Shown here: piece after piece, positions 50,257-59,011 of the stretch | Layout: every line of letters starts with the position of its first letter | Numbering within the stretch: the stretch's first letter is position 1 | Source: Saccharofermentans sp. | Lineage (GTDB): Bacteria > Bacillota > Clostridia > Saccharofermentanales > Saccharofermentanaceae | Length of the DNA: 62,530 nt | Assembly: GCA_024403715.1 (NCBI GenBank) | Contig: JAKSRJ010000012.1 | Coordinates: 1 to 62,530 of the forward strand | Reading direction: 5' to 3' | Translations under genes and position numbers: made by a program | The notes under the pieces: model-generated | What the model saw: only the letters and a program-made list of their open reading frames with translations | Told to the model about the DNA's origin: nothing | The model's database searches: none

Positions 50257-51534
50257 TTACGCTAGTTTCAAGATTGTTTCTTTGATGATTTCAATCCATT
50301 CGAGATAATCACTTTCTTCAACTCTTTCGTTAGCCTGATGACACTGATCTACCTGCCATGGTGCTTGAACACCGAATGCCACAGTATTTGGTAAGTGTCT
50401 GGCATAAGTTCCACCTCCAATAGCAAGTGGCTGAGAATACATTTCGCGATATTCTTCTTTAAAACCAGAAAACTTATCCATATGCTTTTCCCAGATGTCT
50501 GTTAAGCATTTAATCTGCTTAGAATCTTTATCCATATATATCGAATCCATTGATGAAATTACTTCAACCTCAAGACCATAAATAGTTGCAGATTGAGCGA
50601 CGTTCTTAACAACATCCTCGAGATCATAGGAATAAGGAACTCTGAAATCGATTACAATTGACTGTTCGTCATCATCAATCTTAAGTATTCCTGGATTATA
50701 AGTTAGTTCACCAGATTCATCACCCATTACGCAACCTGTAAAATCGGCTGCATTGAATTCATCTAGGTAATTAAGTACAGGGATCTCACTAAGATTCACA
50801 TTTCTATTCTTAAGCTCATTGATTAGCAAAGTAATAGCATTAATACCGAGCTCTGGTCGTGACCCGTGAGCTGGCTTACCAATAGTTTCAATCTTTAAAC
50901 CTAACCCATCGAAAGTTGCTTTAGCTGGTACCATATTAGCTGCATTACCACCATTTGCTTCGATGTCTTTAAGACCGTCACCTTTGATTTTTAAGTGTAA
51001 AATGCCTTTTTCACAGTAAATAGCTGGGTATTCTGCATCAGGTGTGATAGAAAATGATGGAATCTCACCGTGCTCAGCATAGTACTCGACGCAAGAACAT
51101 GTGCGTTCTTCATCTGTACCGAGAATTAATCGAATACGTGTGTTTTCAGGGAGTAGTTCATTATCAAGAATGTACTTCATAGCAAAGAAACTAGCGGCAG
51201 CAGGACCCTTATCATCAACTATTCCCCTGCCATAAAGCTTCCCATCAAGTTCAGTAAGTGCGAAAGGAGGGACCTTCCAGCCATCTCCTTCAGGAACAAC
51301 ATCTAAGTGACATACAATACCAATCAGTTTTTCACCTGAGCCTATCTCAACAAATCCAACTTTGTTATCAAGTTTTCCTGTAGTAAAACCTGCTTCACTC
51401 GCTTTATTTAAGAAAAAATCAAGAGCTTCAAGAGGCTTATGCCCATAAGGTGCAGCATCTAATGAATCTCCACCAACAGAAGGGATGGAGAGCAATTTGC
51501 TTAAAAACTCTGTTTGATATGCATTTAATGACAT
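50257..51534 (-). CDS. pepV: Dipeptidase PepV family (M20)
   Basis: This is a 425-residue zinc dipeptidase: CHLDVVPEGDGW (first metal ligand), GIVDDKGP (bridging Asp), GTDEERT (catalytic and ligand Glu) and a late GGGTYARHLPN. PepV-type enzymes cleave a broad range of dipeptides. It is about 40 residues shorter than the Lactobacillus enzyme. GGAG seven bases before ATG 51534 sets the start, not the frame to 51585. It is divergent from rpsB. Confidence 0.9.
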   Translation of the reverse strand: MSLNAYQTEFLSKLLSIPSVGGDSLDAAPYGHKPLEALDFFLNKASEAGFTTGKLDNKVGFVEIGSGEKLIGIVCHLDVVPEGDGWKVPPFALTELDGKLYGRGIVDDKGPAAASFFAMKYILDNELLPENTRIRLILGTDEERTCSCVEYYAEHGEIPSFSITPDAEYPAIYCEKGILHLKIKGDGLKDIEANGGNAANMVPAKATFDGLGLKIETIGKPAHGSRPELGINAITLLINELKNRNVNLSEIPVLNYLDEFNAADFTGCVMGDESGELTYNPGILKIDDDEQSIVIDFRVPYSYDLEDVVKNVAQSATIYGLEVEVISSMDSIYMDKDSKQIKCLTDIWEKHMDKFSGFKEEYREMYSQPLAIGGGTYARHLPNTVAFGVQAPWQVDQCHQANERVEESDYLEWIEIIKETILKLA

Positions 51535-51596
51535 ATAATTGCTCCATAAATAATTATTTACTAATAATATAAGGCAAAACTTCAAAAAATGCTTGC

Positions 51597-51624
51597 TTGC
51601 ATTTAATCCTTTTGTTAATATACT
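51597..51624 (+). promoter_or_regulatory. Promoter of rpsB-tsf
   Basis: TTGCAT (51597-51602), 16 bases, TATACT (51619-51624); transcription would begin near 51631, just before the structured leader. Confidence 0.65.
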
Positions 51625-51640
51625 CGAGCATAAAAATCAC

Positions 51641-51686
51641 GTGGGACGAAAAATTCTTGTGCTAACAAAGTTAGTATAGGTCCTAC
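51641..51686 (+). ncRNA. Structured rpsB leader, candidate r-protein S2 autoregulatory element
   Basis: GTGGGAC (51641-51647) pairs with GTCCTAC (51680-51686) with one G-T pair. Within it TGCTAAC (51660-51666) pairs with GTTAGTA (51670-51676) around AAA, separated by a large internal loop. No T run follows and AGGAGG comes 13 bases later, so control would act on translation. Autoregulation by S2 is inference. Confidence 0.55.
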
Positions 51687-51712
51687 GGAAGAAAAACAAG
51701 GAGGAAAATTTT

Positions 51713-52462
51713 ATGCCAGTTATTTTAATGAAGCAGTTGCTCGAAGCAGGCGTTCACTTTGGACACCAGACAAGAAGATGGAACCCTAAGATGAAGGAGT
51801 ACATCTTTACAGAGCGTAACACAATCCACATCATCGACTTACAGAAGACAGTTAAGAAGGTAGACGAGGCTTACGACGCAATGAAGGAGCTCGCTACTAA
51901 GGGTGATATTCTCTTCGTTGGTACAAAGAAGCAGGCTCAGGATTCCATTAAGGAAGAGGCAGAGCGTTGTGGTATGTACTATGTTAACAACCGTTGGCTC
52001 GGTGGTACACTTACAAACTTCAGAACAATTAAGACAAGAGTTGCTAGACTTCTTGAACTCCGTGATATGGAGAAGAATGGCTATTTTGATCTTCTTCCTA
52101 AGAAGGAAGTTGCAAAGTTAAAGCTCGAGATGGCTAAGCTCGATTTGAACCTCGGTGGTATCGTAGGTATGGATCGTCTTCCAGCTGCTCTCTTTGTTGT
52201 TGATACAAAGAAGGAGCACCTCGCAGTTTCTGAGGCTAAGAGACTTGGTATCCCAGTTGTTGCTATCGTTGATACAAACTGCGATCCAGATGAAATTGAT
52301 TATGTTATCCCAGGTAACGATGACGCTATTAGAGCTGTTAAGCTTATTGCTGCTAAGATGGCTGATGCTGTTATCGAGGCTAACCAGGGTGAGGATGCTG
52401 GCGTTATCGACGCTGAGGCAGAGGCTAAGGCTGAGGCAGATGAAGAGGCTGTTGAGGCTTAA
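51713..52462 (+). CDS. rpsB: 30S ribosomal protein S2
   Basis: This is a 249-residue S2 starting [20 protein letters not shown] with the signature [11 protein letters not shown] and [12 protein letters not shown]. The C-terminal 25 residues are an acidic Ala/Glu-rich tail. AGGAGG precedes the ATG. Codons are strongly biased (AAG, ACA, GTT, CTC), marking high expression. It forms the usual operon with tsf. Confidence 0.98.
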   Translation: MPVILMKQLLEAGVHFGHQTRRWNPKMKEYIFTERNTIHIIDLQKTVKKVDEAYDAMKELATKGDILFVGTKKQAQDSIKEEAERCGMYYVNNRWLGGTLTNFRTIKTRVARLLELRDMEKNGYFDLLPKKEVAKLKLEMAKLDLNLGGIVGMDRLPAALFVVDTKKEHLAVSEAKRLGIPVVAIVDTNCDPDEIDYVIPGNDDAIRAVKLIAAKMADAVIEANQGEDAGVIDAEAEAKAEADEEAVEA

Positions 52463-52506
52463 TTCTAACTTTAGTTTTAAATTAATTACTTAAGGAGATA
52501 ATAATC

Positions 52507-53448
52507 ATGGCTATTACAGCACAACAGGTTAAGGAGCTTCGTGAGCTCACAAACTGCGGTATTATGGATTGTAAGAGAGCTCTTGCTGAGTCTGACGGTG
52601 ATCTCGAGAAGGCAAAGGCTTGGCTCCGTGAGAAGGGTATGGCTAAGGCTGAGAAGAAGTCTTCCCGTGTAGCAGCTGAGGGTATCGTTGATTCTATCAT
52701 TTCTGATGATCAGAAGACTGGTGCTATCGTTGAAGTTAACGTTGAGACAGACTTTGCTGCAGCAACAGATAAGTTCAAGGCATTTGTAGGCGAGATTAAG
52801 AATCAGATTATGGCAGTTAAGCCAGCTGATGTTGAGGCTTTGAAGGCTTCCGCAATGTACAATGATGCTTCTAAGGACGTTGCTCTTTTCACAAAGGAAG
52901 CTATCGCTGATATTTCTGAGAACATCTCTGTTAGAAGAGTTGCTCTTTACGAAGTAAATGGTAATGGTGCAGTTACTTCTTATATCCACATGGGCGGTAA
53001 GGTTGGCGTACTCGTTGAGTTCGCAGTTGCTGATGATTCTGTTATTGCTACAGATGCATTCAAGGCTATGGCTAAGAATATCGGTATGCAGATTGCAGCT
53101 TCTAACCCATCTTGGGTTTCTGAGTCTGAGGTTCCACAGGCTGAGATTGATAAGGAGACAGCAATTATCACAAATAAGGCTCTCGAAGAGGGTAAGCCAG
53201 AGCAGATTATTGCTACAAGAATCGTACCTGGTCAGATCAAGAACTTCTACAAGCTTAACGTATTGAACGCTCAGGAGTATGTACGTGATGATTCTATGAC
53301 AATCGAGCAGTACATTGCTTCCGAGGCTAAGGCTATGGGTACAGAGATTTCTGTTGTTAGATTTACACGTTATGGTCTTGGTGAGGGCATTGAGAAGAAG
53401 GAAGATAATTTCGCAGAGGAAGTTGCTAAGCAGGCTGGACTTTGCTAA
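52507..53448 (+). CDS. tsf: Elongation factor Ts
   Basis: This 313-residue EF-Ts recycles EF-Tu-GDP. UBA-like N-terminus with LRELTNCGIMDCKRAL and WLREKGMAKA, core ETDFAAATDKF and the second half with YIHMGGKVGVLVEF. AAGGAG lies before the ATG. It has the same biased codons as rpsB and is closed by a strong terminator. Confidence 0.98.
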   Translation: MAITAQQVKELRELTNCGIMDCKRALAESDGDLEKAKAWLREKGMAKAEKKSSRVAAEGIVDSIISDDQKTGAIVEVNVETDFAAATDKFKAFVGEIKNQIMAVKPADVEALKASAMYNDASKDVALFTKEAIADISENISVRRVALYEVNGNGAVTSYIHMGGKVGVLVEFAVADDSVIATDAFKAMAKNIGMQIAASNPSWVSESEVPQAEIDKETAIITNKALEEGKPEQIIATRIVPGQIKNFYKLNVLNAQEYVRDDSMTIEQYIASEAKAMGTEISVVRFTRYGLGEGIEKKEDNFAEEVAKQAGLC

Positions 53449-53477
53449 TTAATTCTTGTTTTTAACTTATGATATTA

Positions 53478-53515
53478 ACTGCCGGTCGGATTTATTCCGG
53501 TCGGCAGTATTTTTT
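53478..53515 (+). terminator. Rho-independent terminator of rpsB-tsf
   Basis: ACTGCCGGTCGGA (53478-53490) pairs with TCCGGTCGGCAGT (53496-53508) around TTTAT, with two G-T pairs, followed by ATTTTTT. Confidence 0.93.
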
Positions 53516-53525
53516 GGTAAGCAAT

Positions 53526-54668
53526 ATGATTTATTTTGATAATAGTGCGACAACTAGACCTTGTGATGAGGTTATTAATGCTCTGAACAGTGATTTAATA
53601 GGCGATTGTTGGGGGAATCCTGGTTCTCTTCATAATATGGGAACTAGGGCATCTAATGCTTATTCTGATGCGATTAACTCTTGTGCTTCTTGTATTGGAG
53701 CTACTTCAGATGAGGTGTTCTTTACATCATGTGGTACAGAATCAGCAAATATGATTATTGAAGGGTATATGTCTTCGAATCCACGTGCTGGTAAAACTGT
53801 TATTTCCACTAGAACTGAGCATAAGTGTTCGCTTGAATCATTAGCTTTACTTGAAAAACTTGGATATAACGTTATTTATATTCCTGTAGATAATTCAGGA
53901 AAGCCTAAGCTTGATGTACTAGAAGAGAATTTAAGTGACGATGTTGCTTTAATGTGTTTTACTCACGTTAATAATGAGACTGGTTCCATTCTTCCTATTG
54001 ATGAGATAGTTAAGCTTAAGAAAACAAAGTGCCCTAAGGCTTGTATTTATCTTGATTGTGTTCAGTCATTAGGTAAGTTACCTATTAATGTTAAGATGCT
54101 TGGAATTGATATGGCATCTTTTTCTGCACATAAAATTCACGGCATTAAGGGAGTTGGATTGGCGTACATCCGAAAAAATATTAAGGTTACTCCATTAATA
54201 ATTGGTGGTGGTCAGCAAAATGGAATGAGATCAGGCACTCAGAGTCTACCACTCGCTGATTCAATGGCTGTTGCAATGAGAACAGCTGAATCTAATAGAG
54301 AAGACGCGTATATTGTTGCTTCTTCTATTAACAAATATTTAAGAGAAGAACTTACTAAAAGGGATGCAGTTATTAATTCTCCTGAAGATGGACTTCCATT
54401 TGTTCTCAATGTAGCATTTAAGAATTTTCAGTCTGAGACAATGCTTCACTGTCTTGAGATGTATGATGTGTTTATTTCTACTGTATCTGCTTGCTCTTCT
54501 AAGTCGAAGAAGACAAGTTATGTACTGGAGAATATGGGGATTGATCGTAAAATTTCCTCTAATAGTGTGAGGCTTTCATTTTCGAGATATAATACGTTGG
54601 ATGAGGCGAAGAGATTCGTTGAAGTCATCGATGAGATATATAAGTTATACGAAGTTAAGGTGAGATGA
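53526..54668 (+). CDS. Cysteine desulfurase (NifS/IscS family, ThiI partner)
   Basis: This is a 380-residue PLP enzyme starting MIYFDNSATTRPCDEV. The PLP lysine is in SFSAHKIHGIKG, with THVNNETGS and a catalytic Cys in the C-terminal loop SACSSKSKKTS. It takes sulfur from cysteine as a persulfide. One base separates it from thiI, matching the dedicated NifZ-ThiI pairs known in Firmicutes for 4-thiouridine in tRNA. The frame extends to 53469 inside the tsf terminator, so ATG 53526 is preferred although its ribosome site is weak. Confidence 0.93.
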   Translation: MIYFDNSATTRPCDEVINALNSDLIGDCWGNPGSLHNMGTRASNAYSDAINSCASCIGATSDEVFFTSCGTESANMIIEGYMSSNPRAGKTVISTRTEHKCSLESLALLEKLGYNVIYIPVDNSGKPKLDVLEENLSDDVALMCFTHVNNETGSILPIDEIVKLKKTKCPKACIYLDCVQSLGKLPINVKMLGIDMASFSAHKIHGIKGVGLAYIRKNIKVTPLIIGGGQQNGMRSGTQSLPLADSMAVAMRTAESNREDAYIVASSINKYLREELTKRDAVINSPEDGLPFVLNVAFKNFQSETMLHCLEMYDVFISTVSACSSKSKKTSYVLENMGIDRKISSNSVRLSFSRYNTLDEAKRFVEVIDEIYKLYEVKVR

Positions 54669-54669
54669 T

Positions 54670-55869
54670 ATGGCACAGAAGGTTATATTAGCTAGGATGG
54701 GTGAGATAGCTCTTAAGGGCTTAAATAGAGGCCGTTTTGAGGATCAGCTTAAGAATAATTTGAGATACAGACTTAAGGCTTTTGGAAAGCTTTCAATTAC
54801 TCAAAGTCAAAGTAGAATTTGGATTTCTGCTAAGGAAGATGGAAATGAATACTTTGAAGATGATGATAAAGCACTTGAGATAATGAAGGCTGTAACTCAG
54901 GTATTTGGTATCGTATCTTGTAGTCTTGCATGGCGCTTTGATGGCGATATGGATTCTATTATTAAGCATGCAATTGATTACGTTGCTCATACTCTTGAAC
55001 GTAATCCTGAATATAAAACTTTTAAAGTAGAGTGTAAGCGCGGAAATAAGAGATTTCCACTTAATTCACCTCAGATTTGTGAAGAAGTTGGTGGCAATGT
55101 CTTAGATAATTTTTCAAATCTTACTGTAGATGTACATAACCCTGATTTCACATTATATGTAGAAGTAAGAGAGGAAAACTATGTATATGCAGGTAAGATG
55201 ATGGGACATCGTGGTCTTCCTGTTGGAACTGCAGGAAAGGGAATGCTTCTTTTATCTGGTGGTATTGACTCTCCAGTAGCTGGTTATATGATGGCTTCTC
55301 GTGGTATGCAATTAGATGCAGTATATTTCCATTCTTTCCCTTATACATCTGAACAGGCAAAGCAGAAAGTAATTGACCTTGCCAAAATTGTTTCAGGTTT
55401 CTCCGGAAGAATGAACCTTTATGTTGTTAACTTTACTAAAATCCAGCTTGATATGGTAAAAAATTCACCTCACGATATGCTTACAATTGTTATGCGTCGT
55501 GTAATGATGCAGATTGCTGAGAAGCTTGCAGAACAGAGCGGATGTAAGTGCCTTATTACTGGTGAGAGCTTAGGTCAGGTTGCCAGCCAGACATTAGAGG
55601 CAATTAACATTACTAATGAAGTTGCTAAGATGCCTGTATTTAGACCTCTTATTGGAATTGATAAGGAAGCTACATGTGATCTTTCTCGTAAAATTGGAGC
55701 ATTTGAGACTTCAATCCTTCCTTATGAGGATTGCTGTACTGTATTTGTAGCAAAGCATCCTAAAACTCATCCAAAGTCAGAGGATATTATTGAAGCTGAG
55801 AAGAATCTTGATATAGCTGCTATGGTTGAAGAAGGCGTTAACGTTGATCTCGAGATTATTAAGATTTAA
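54670..55869 (+). CDS. thiI: tRNA 4-thiouridine synthase ThiI
   Basis: This is a 399-residue enzyme with an N-terminal ferredoxin-like and THUMP region (about 1-165) and a PP-loop ATPase MLLLSGGIDSPVAGYMM (about 193-209). There is no C-terminal rhodanese domain, as usual in Firmicutes, where the desulfurase next door supplies sulfur. GGTGAG precedes the ATG. Confidence 0.96.
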   Translation: MAQKVILARMGEIALKGLNRGRFEDQLKNNLRYRLKAFGKLSITQSQSRIWISAKEDGNEYFEDDDKALEIMKAVTQVFGIVSCSLAWRFDGDMDSIIKHAIDYVAHTLERNPEYKTFKVECKRGNKRFPLNSPQICEEVGGNVLDNFSNLTVDVHNPDFTLYVEVREENYVYAGKMMGHRGLPVGTAGKGMLLLSGGIDSPVAGYMMASRGMQLDAVYFHSFPYTSEQAKQKVIDLAKIVSGFSGRMNLYVVNFTKIQLDMVKNSPHDMLTIVMRRVMMQIAEKLAEQSGCKCLITGESLGQVASQTLEAINITNEVAKMPVFRPLIGIDKEATCDLSRKIGAFETSILPYEDCCTVFVAKHPKTHPKSEDIIEAEKNLDIAAMVEEGVNVDLEIIKI

Positions 55870-55874
55870 TTATC

Positions 55875-56579
55875 ATGAAGTTTTTAAAAAATCTGTTTAA
55901 GTTTATACTTGGTGTTATTGTTATTTTGGTGGTCTTAATCTTATGTAGACCACTAATTGATAGGTATTTGAATAGTATTGGTATTGAGACGGGAACAAGT
56001 AACTTCATTCCGATGCCAGTAACTGAGACATTCTATAGTAACAGTGGTGAACTTATGTATTCAGTAAGTATTCCTGCTACATACAATAATTTGATTCCTC
56101 AGTCTGAACTTAATAAGATTTTAGAGAGTTCCAATGGACTTGTTCAAATAAATCAAAATAGTGATGGATCGATTTCTTGTATCATGACTCCAGAGGTTAG
56201 ATCTGAAGTTTTGTATAACGCATCCGAAGCTTGTGATAATAATGTTTTGACAGGGTTAGTTACTGGGAATATTGTCTCAATAAATCACAATGAGAATTAC
56301 TCTGTCTTTTATGTTGTTGCTCAGGATAATGCATCAGAAGCAGAACTATTATCATTGTCTGGTAAGCTTTTCGCTATTGGTGAGGTCTACGGAGCATTAG
56401 AAGGAAATCAAGATGACTCATGTCGAATTGAAGTTTATAGTGCTTCAACAAATCAACTCGTTAATACGTTTAATTCTAATAATATCGCCGGAGATGTTAC
56501 TGGTGATGCAATAGAGTATTTAGGTGATACTATTTCTGATGGGTTTGACGGATTAGCTAGTTTATTTAGTTCTAATTGA
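55875..56579 (+). CDS. Membrane-anchored protein of unknown function
   Basis: This is a 234-residue protein with a single hydrophobic segment at about 9-28 (LFKFILGVIVILVVLILC) after MKFLKNL and an exported Asn/Ser-rich domain; no motif recognised. It starts five bases after thiI with no ribosome site, so it may depend on thiI translation. Its 3' end overlaps the convergent carboxypeptidase gene by eight bases. The layout is reminiscent of the anchored protein at 22468, but I see no clear sequence match. Confidence 0.72.
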   Translation: MKFLKNLFKFILGVIVILVVLILCRPLIDRYLNSIGIETGTSNFIPMPVTETFYSNSGELMYSVSIPATYNNLIPQSELNKILESSNGLVQINQNSDGSISCIMTPEVRSEVLYNASEACDNNVLTGLVTGNIVSINHNENYSVFYVVAQDNASEAELLSLSGKLFAIGEVYGALEGNQDDSCRIEVYSASTNQLVNTFNSNNIAGDVTGDAIEYLGDTISDGFDGLASLFSSN

Positions 56580-57612
56580 TTGGGTTAACTGCTAAATAAC
56601 TAGCCAAAGCACTATATGTACTAAGTGCATCTGCTGTATGTAGATGTCTTGTACCTGCTGATTCTCCAGTCTCGTTAACAGCTCCAAATGTTACAAATAT
56701 GTACTCGCGATCATAGATGCGTGCCAAAGACGCAAGGCATTGGCCAGCGTTAGATGTATAACCTGTTTTGCCACCTATTAACTCACCACCATCAATTTCC
56801 ATTGTATATACTGTATTTGAGAAAGTAGATACAAAACTTAATCCACCTGGATGCTGAATAGTTGAAGATGATGTATAAGCATTAGTAGAGAATACTTCTC
56901 TGAACTTAGCGTTGTTAAGAGCTTCTCTTAAGAGTAAAGACATATCTCGTACCGTTGAGTAATGGTTATCATTATGAGCACCAGTACTATTCATAAAATG
57001 AGTATTTGTCATGCCTATTTCAGTAGCACGCTCATTCATAAGGTTGACGAAATCAGCTTCTGTTCCAGCTATGTTGTACGCAATACTTAGGCAACATTCA
57101 GCTCCTGATCTAAGCATACAACCATAAAGTAAATCATCTAATGTAACTGTCTCGCCAACTTCGTAGCCTGCTGTTGATAAGTCCATTCCATAAATAGCAT
57201 TATATACTTCATCCGGAATTGTATAAGAAGCATTAAAGTCACTAATGTTCTCGCATGCTAACAATAAAGTCATCATCTTTGTGAGAGAAGCTGGATATGA
57301 AATTGTATCAGCGTTAACTGAATCGAGTTCACAACCAGTCTCAACATCAATCAATATAGCTTCACTACTATATAAGTTTCCAATAGCATCGATGTGTGGA
57401 AGTGGTGTAGGGGTCGGCGTTGGAGTATCTGTAGGAGCAATAGTTTCTACATAAGTTTCAACTGGACTACTGATAGCTGGCTTCTCGCTAGAACATCTCG
57501 AAAGGCTAATCACAATAATTGTGATAATTGTTATAAAGAATATGAAAGAGAAAAGCGCTGCTTTTCCTCTGTTATTTAATCTTATTTTTTTTCTTCTTTT
57601 TGTTTTAACCAT
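56572..57612 (-). CDS. D-alanyl-D-alanine carboxypeptidase (penicillin-binding protein, S11)
   Basis: This is a 346-residue protein with a basic N-terminus, one membrane anchor (about 20-38) and a proline/threonine linker TDTPTPTPTPLP. The S11 domain has SLTK (Ser109, Lys112), the SxN-equivalent RSGAE and KTGYT. It trims the terminal D-Ala of peptidoglycan stems outside the membrane. SGA in place of SGN occurs in other Gram-positive members. There is no ribosome site: a TATAAT box on this strand lies six bases before the ATG, implying a leaderless message. Confidence 0.92.
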   Translation of the reverse strand: MVKTKRRKKIRLNNRGKAALFSFIFFITIITIIVISLSRCSSEKPAISSPVETYVETIAPTDTPTPTPTPLPHIDAIGNLYSSEAILIDVETGCELDSVNADTISYPASLTKMMTLLLACENISDFNASYTIPDEVYNAIYGMDLSTAGYEVGETVTLDDLLYGCMLRSGAECCLSIAYNIAGTEADFVNLMNERATEIGMTNTHFMNSTGAHNDNHYSTVRDMSLLLREALNNAKFREVFSTNAYTSSSTIQHPGGLSFVSTFSNTVYTMEIDGGELIGGKTGYTSNAGQCLASLARIYDREYIFVTFGAVNETGESAGTRHLHTADALSTYSALASYLAVNPIN

Positions 57613-57617
57613 AATAC

Positions 57618-57629
57618 AATTATATAATT
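57618..57629. promoter_or_regulatory. Symmetric divergent -10 element AATTATATAATT
   Basis: This 12-base palindrome provides TATAAT on both strands (57623-57628 forward; complement of 57619-57624 reverse), between the carboxypeptidase and hydrolase genes, which are only 46 bases apart. It is identical to the element at 3348-3359. Confidence 0.6.
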
Positions 57630-57658
57630 AAAAGTAAATTTTGCTAATGGAGATTATT

Positions 57659-58708
57659 ATGCCTTTTACAAAAAGAATTAAATTGTCACTGATAACCGCG
57701 GTAATAGCTGCGTTCTTAGGATCTTTTCTAATTCTGCTTTTATCCTCAAGTATTAGAGGAATTGCTTTATTTATTCTTATCAGTGCTGCTGTAGTATTCG
57801 TGATATCATTTATTACTAATTTGATTTTGGAAGGTAAGCCTTCCAAGGTCAGAATACCAGTATTTATCGTTATAGGTTTTTTATCTGTAATAATTGTTAT
57901 GTCTACAACAATCTATCAGATTGGATCTAGAATGATGCTAATGCCTCATGTTAATAGTGATTCAATAGCAAGGCTAGATACAATGCATGTTGAAGAAATT
58001 AATTATGATGGATTGTATGGTTGGAGAATTCCTGCTAACACTGCTAAAGATGGTGAGAAGAGACCTGTAATTTTATATTTTGGGGGCAATGGTGAAGACT
58101 CTGCTACCATGGTTCTTAATATTCTTAACGACGATCGTTTAGCGTTTTTACATGATGCTTATGACTTTATTTTTATCGACTATCCTGGTTACGGATATAC
58201 TACTGGGGTATGTAATGATGATAATATTCGCGACTTTACAGTTTCAGCTTATGAATATGTAGAAAGATTGGAAACGACAGGTTCCATCACAGTTATGGGC
58301 TATTCAATGGGGACTGGAGCCGCGACTTATTTAGCTTCGACTGGTGTAATAATCGACCAGGTTATTCTTGTTGCTCCTTACGCTAATACCTATGATTTAT
58401 TCAATAATGTAATCGATATTTTCCATGGCCCATTAAGATTATTAGTGTCAGTTAGAATGGATTCTGACAGATACGCTACAGAAGTTAAGTGTCCAGTTAC
58501 TATTTTTGCTTCAACAACTGATGAAGTTATACCTATTGAATCTTCAAGATACTTGTTTACTAGATTTACGAACAATATTACTGACTTCGTTACATTTGAT
58601 GGACTATATCATAACGACTTCTTTTATAATGATGAATTCATCAATTCACTATCTGATTTACTATATCAAGTGCCATTGAGCACAGAGAGCTCTACGGAGG
58701 GTAAGTAA
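57659..58708 (+). CDS. Membrane-anchored alpha/beta hydrolase
   Basis: This is a 349-residue protein. The first 95 residues hold three hydrophobic helices; the rest is an alpha/beta hydrolase with oxyanion region YFGGNGEDS, nucleophile elbow MGYSMGTG, a late Asp in STTDEVIP and a His in LYHNDFF. The catalytic triad seems complete. The substrate (lipid, peptide or ester) is unknown. GGAG six bases before ATG 57659 sets the start. The next gene begins one base after the stop, so they form a pair. Confidence 0.85.
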   Translation: MPFTKRIKLSLITAVIAAFLGSFLILLLSSSIRGIALFILISAAVVFVISFITNLILEGKPSKVRIPVFIVIGFLSVIIVMSTTIYQIGSRMMLMPHVNSDSIARLDTMHVEEINYDGLYGWRIPANTAKDGEKRPVILYFGGNGEDSATMVLNILNDDRLAFLHDAYDFIFIDYPGYGYTTGVCNDDNIRDFTVSAYEYVERLETTGSITVMGYSMGTGAATYLASTGVIIDQVILVAPYANTYDLFNNVIDIFHGPLRLLVSVRMDSDRYATEVKCPVTIFASTTDEVIPIESSRYLFTRFTNNITDFVTFDGLYHNDFFYNDEFINSLSDLLYQVPLSTESSTEGK

Positions 58709-58709
58709 T

Positions 58710-58973
58710 ATGCATACAGATATGAGACATAAATTATTAATTTCAGCACTGCTTGCCATTATTCCATTAACAGTTGCTGCACTTACAATCTTTATTATTG
58801 CCAGTAACGCAACTTGGTTTGCTTTGTATCCTGTATTAGTATTGCTGGGTGCTTTTATCGTTACTATGATTATGACGTTTGTTCCATTTATGAAGGATCA
58901 TATGTGGCTTTCGATGCTATCAGTAGTATTGCTGGCAGTTTTGATTAGTTTAATTATTCACTTTTTGATTTGA
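58710..58973 (+). CDS. Small membrane protein of unknown function
   Basis: This is an 87-residue protein that is almost entirely hydrophobic, with three predicted helices (about 9-31, 35-55, 65-86). ACGGAGGG precedes the ATG. It is co-transcribed with the hydrolase and may be its membrane partner, by position only. No family recognised. Confidence 0.7.
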   Translation: MHTDMRHKLLISALLAIIPLTVAALTIFIIASNATWFALYPVLVLLGAFIVTMIMTFVPFMKDHMWLSMLSVVLLAVLISLIIHFLI

Positions 58974-58977
58974 TTAT

Positions 58978-59006
58978 TTGCGTTAACAATTAATCAAGTG
59001 TAAAAT
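58978..59006 (+). promoter_or_regulatory. Possible promoter of the cell-wall hydrolase gene
   Basis: TAAAAT (59001-59006) lies five bases before GTG 59012, with TTGCGT (58978-58983) 17 bases upstream. The geometry repeats that of the other proposed leaderless starts; the -35 match is weak. Confidence 0.4.
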
Positions 59007-59011
59007 TTGGT

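Noticed and set aside
53469..53525. Upstream start for the cysteine desulfurase at 53469
   Set aside because: The extra residues would be encoded by the tsf terminator hairpin; ATG 53526 gives the family N-terminus.
54670..55869. ThiI without rhodanese domain as a truncation
   Set aside because: Firmicute ThiI normally lacks it and uses the neighbouring desulfurase.
56572..57612. SGA instead of SGN in the carboxypeptidase as loss of activity
   Set aside because: SGA-type motifs occur in other Gram-positive S11 enzymes; SLTK and KTG are intact.
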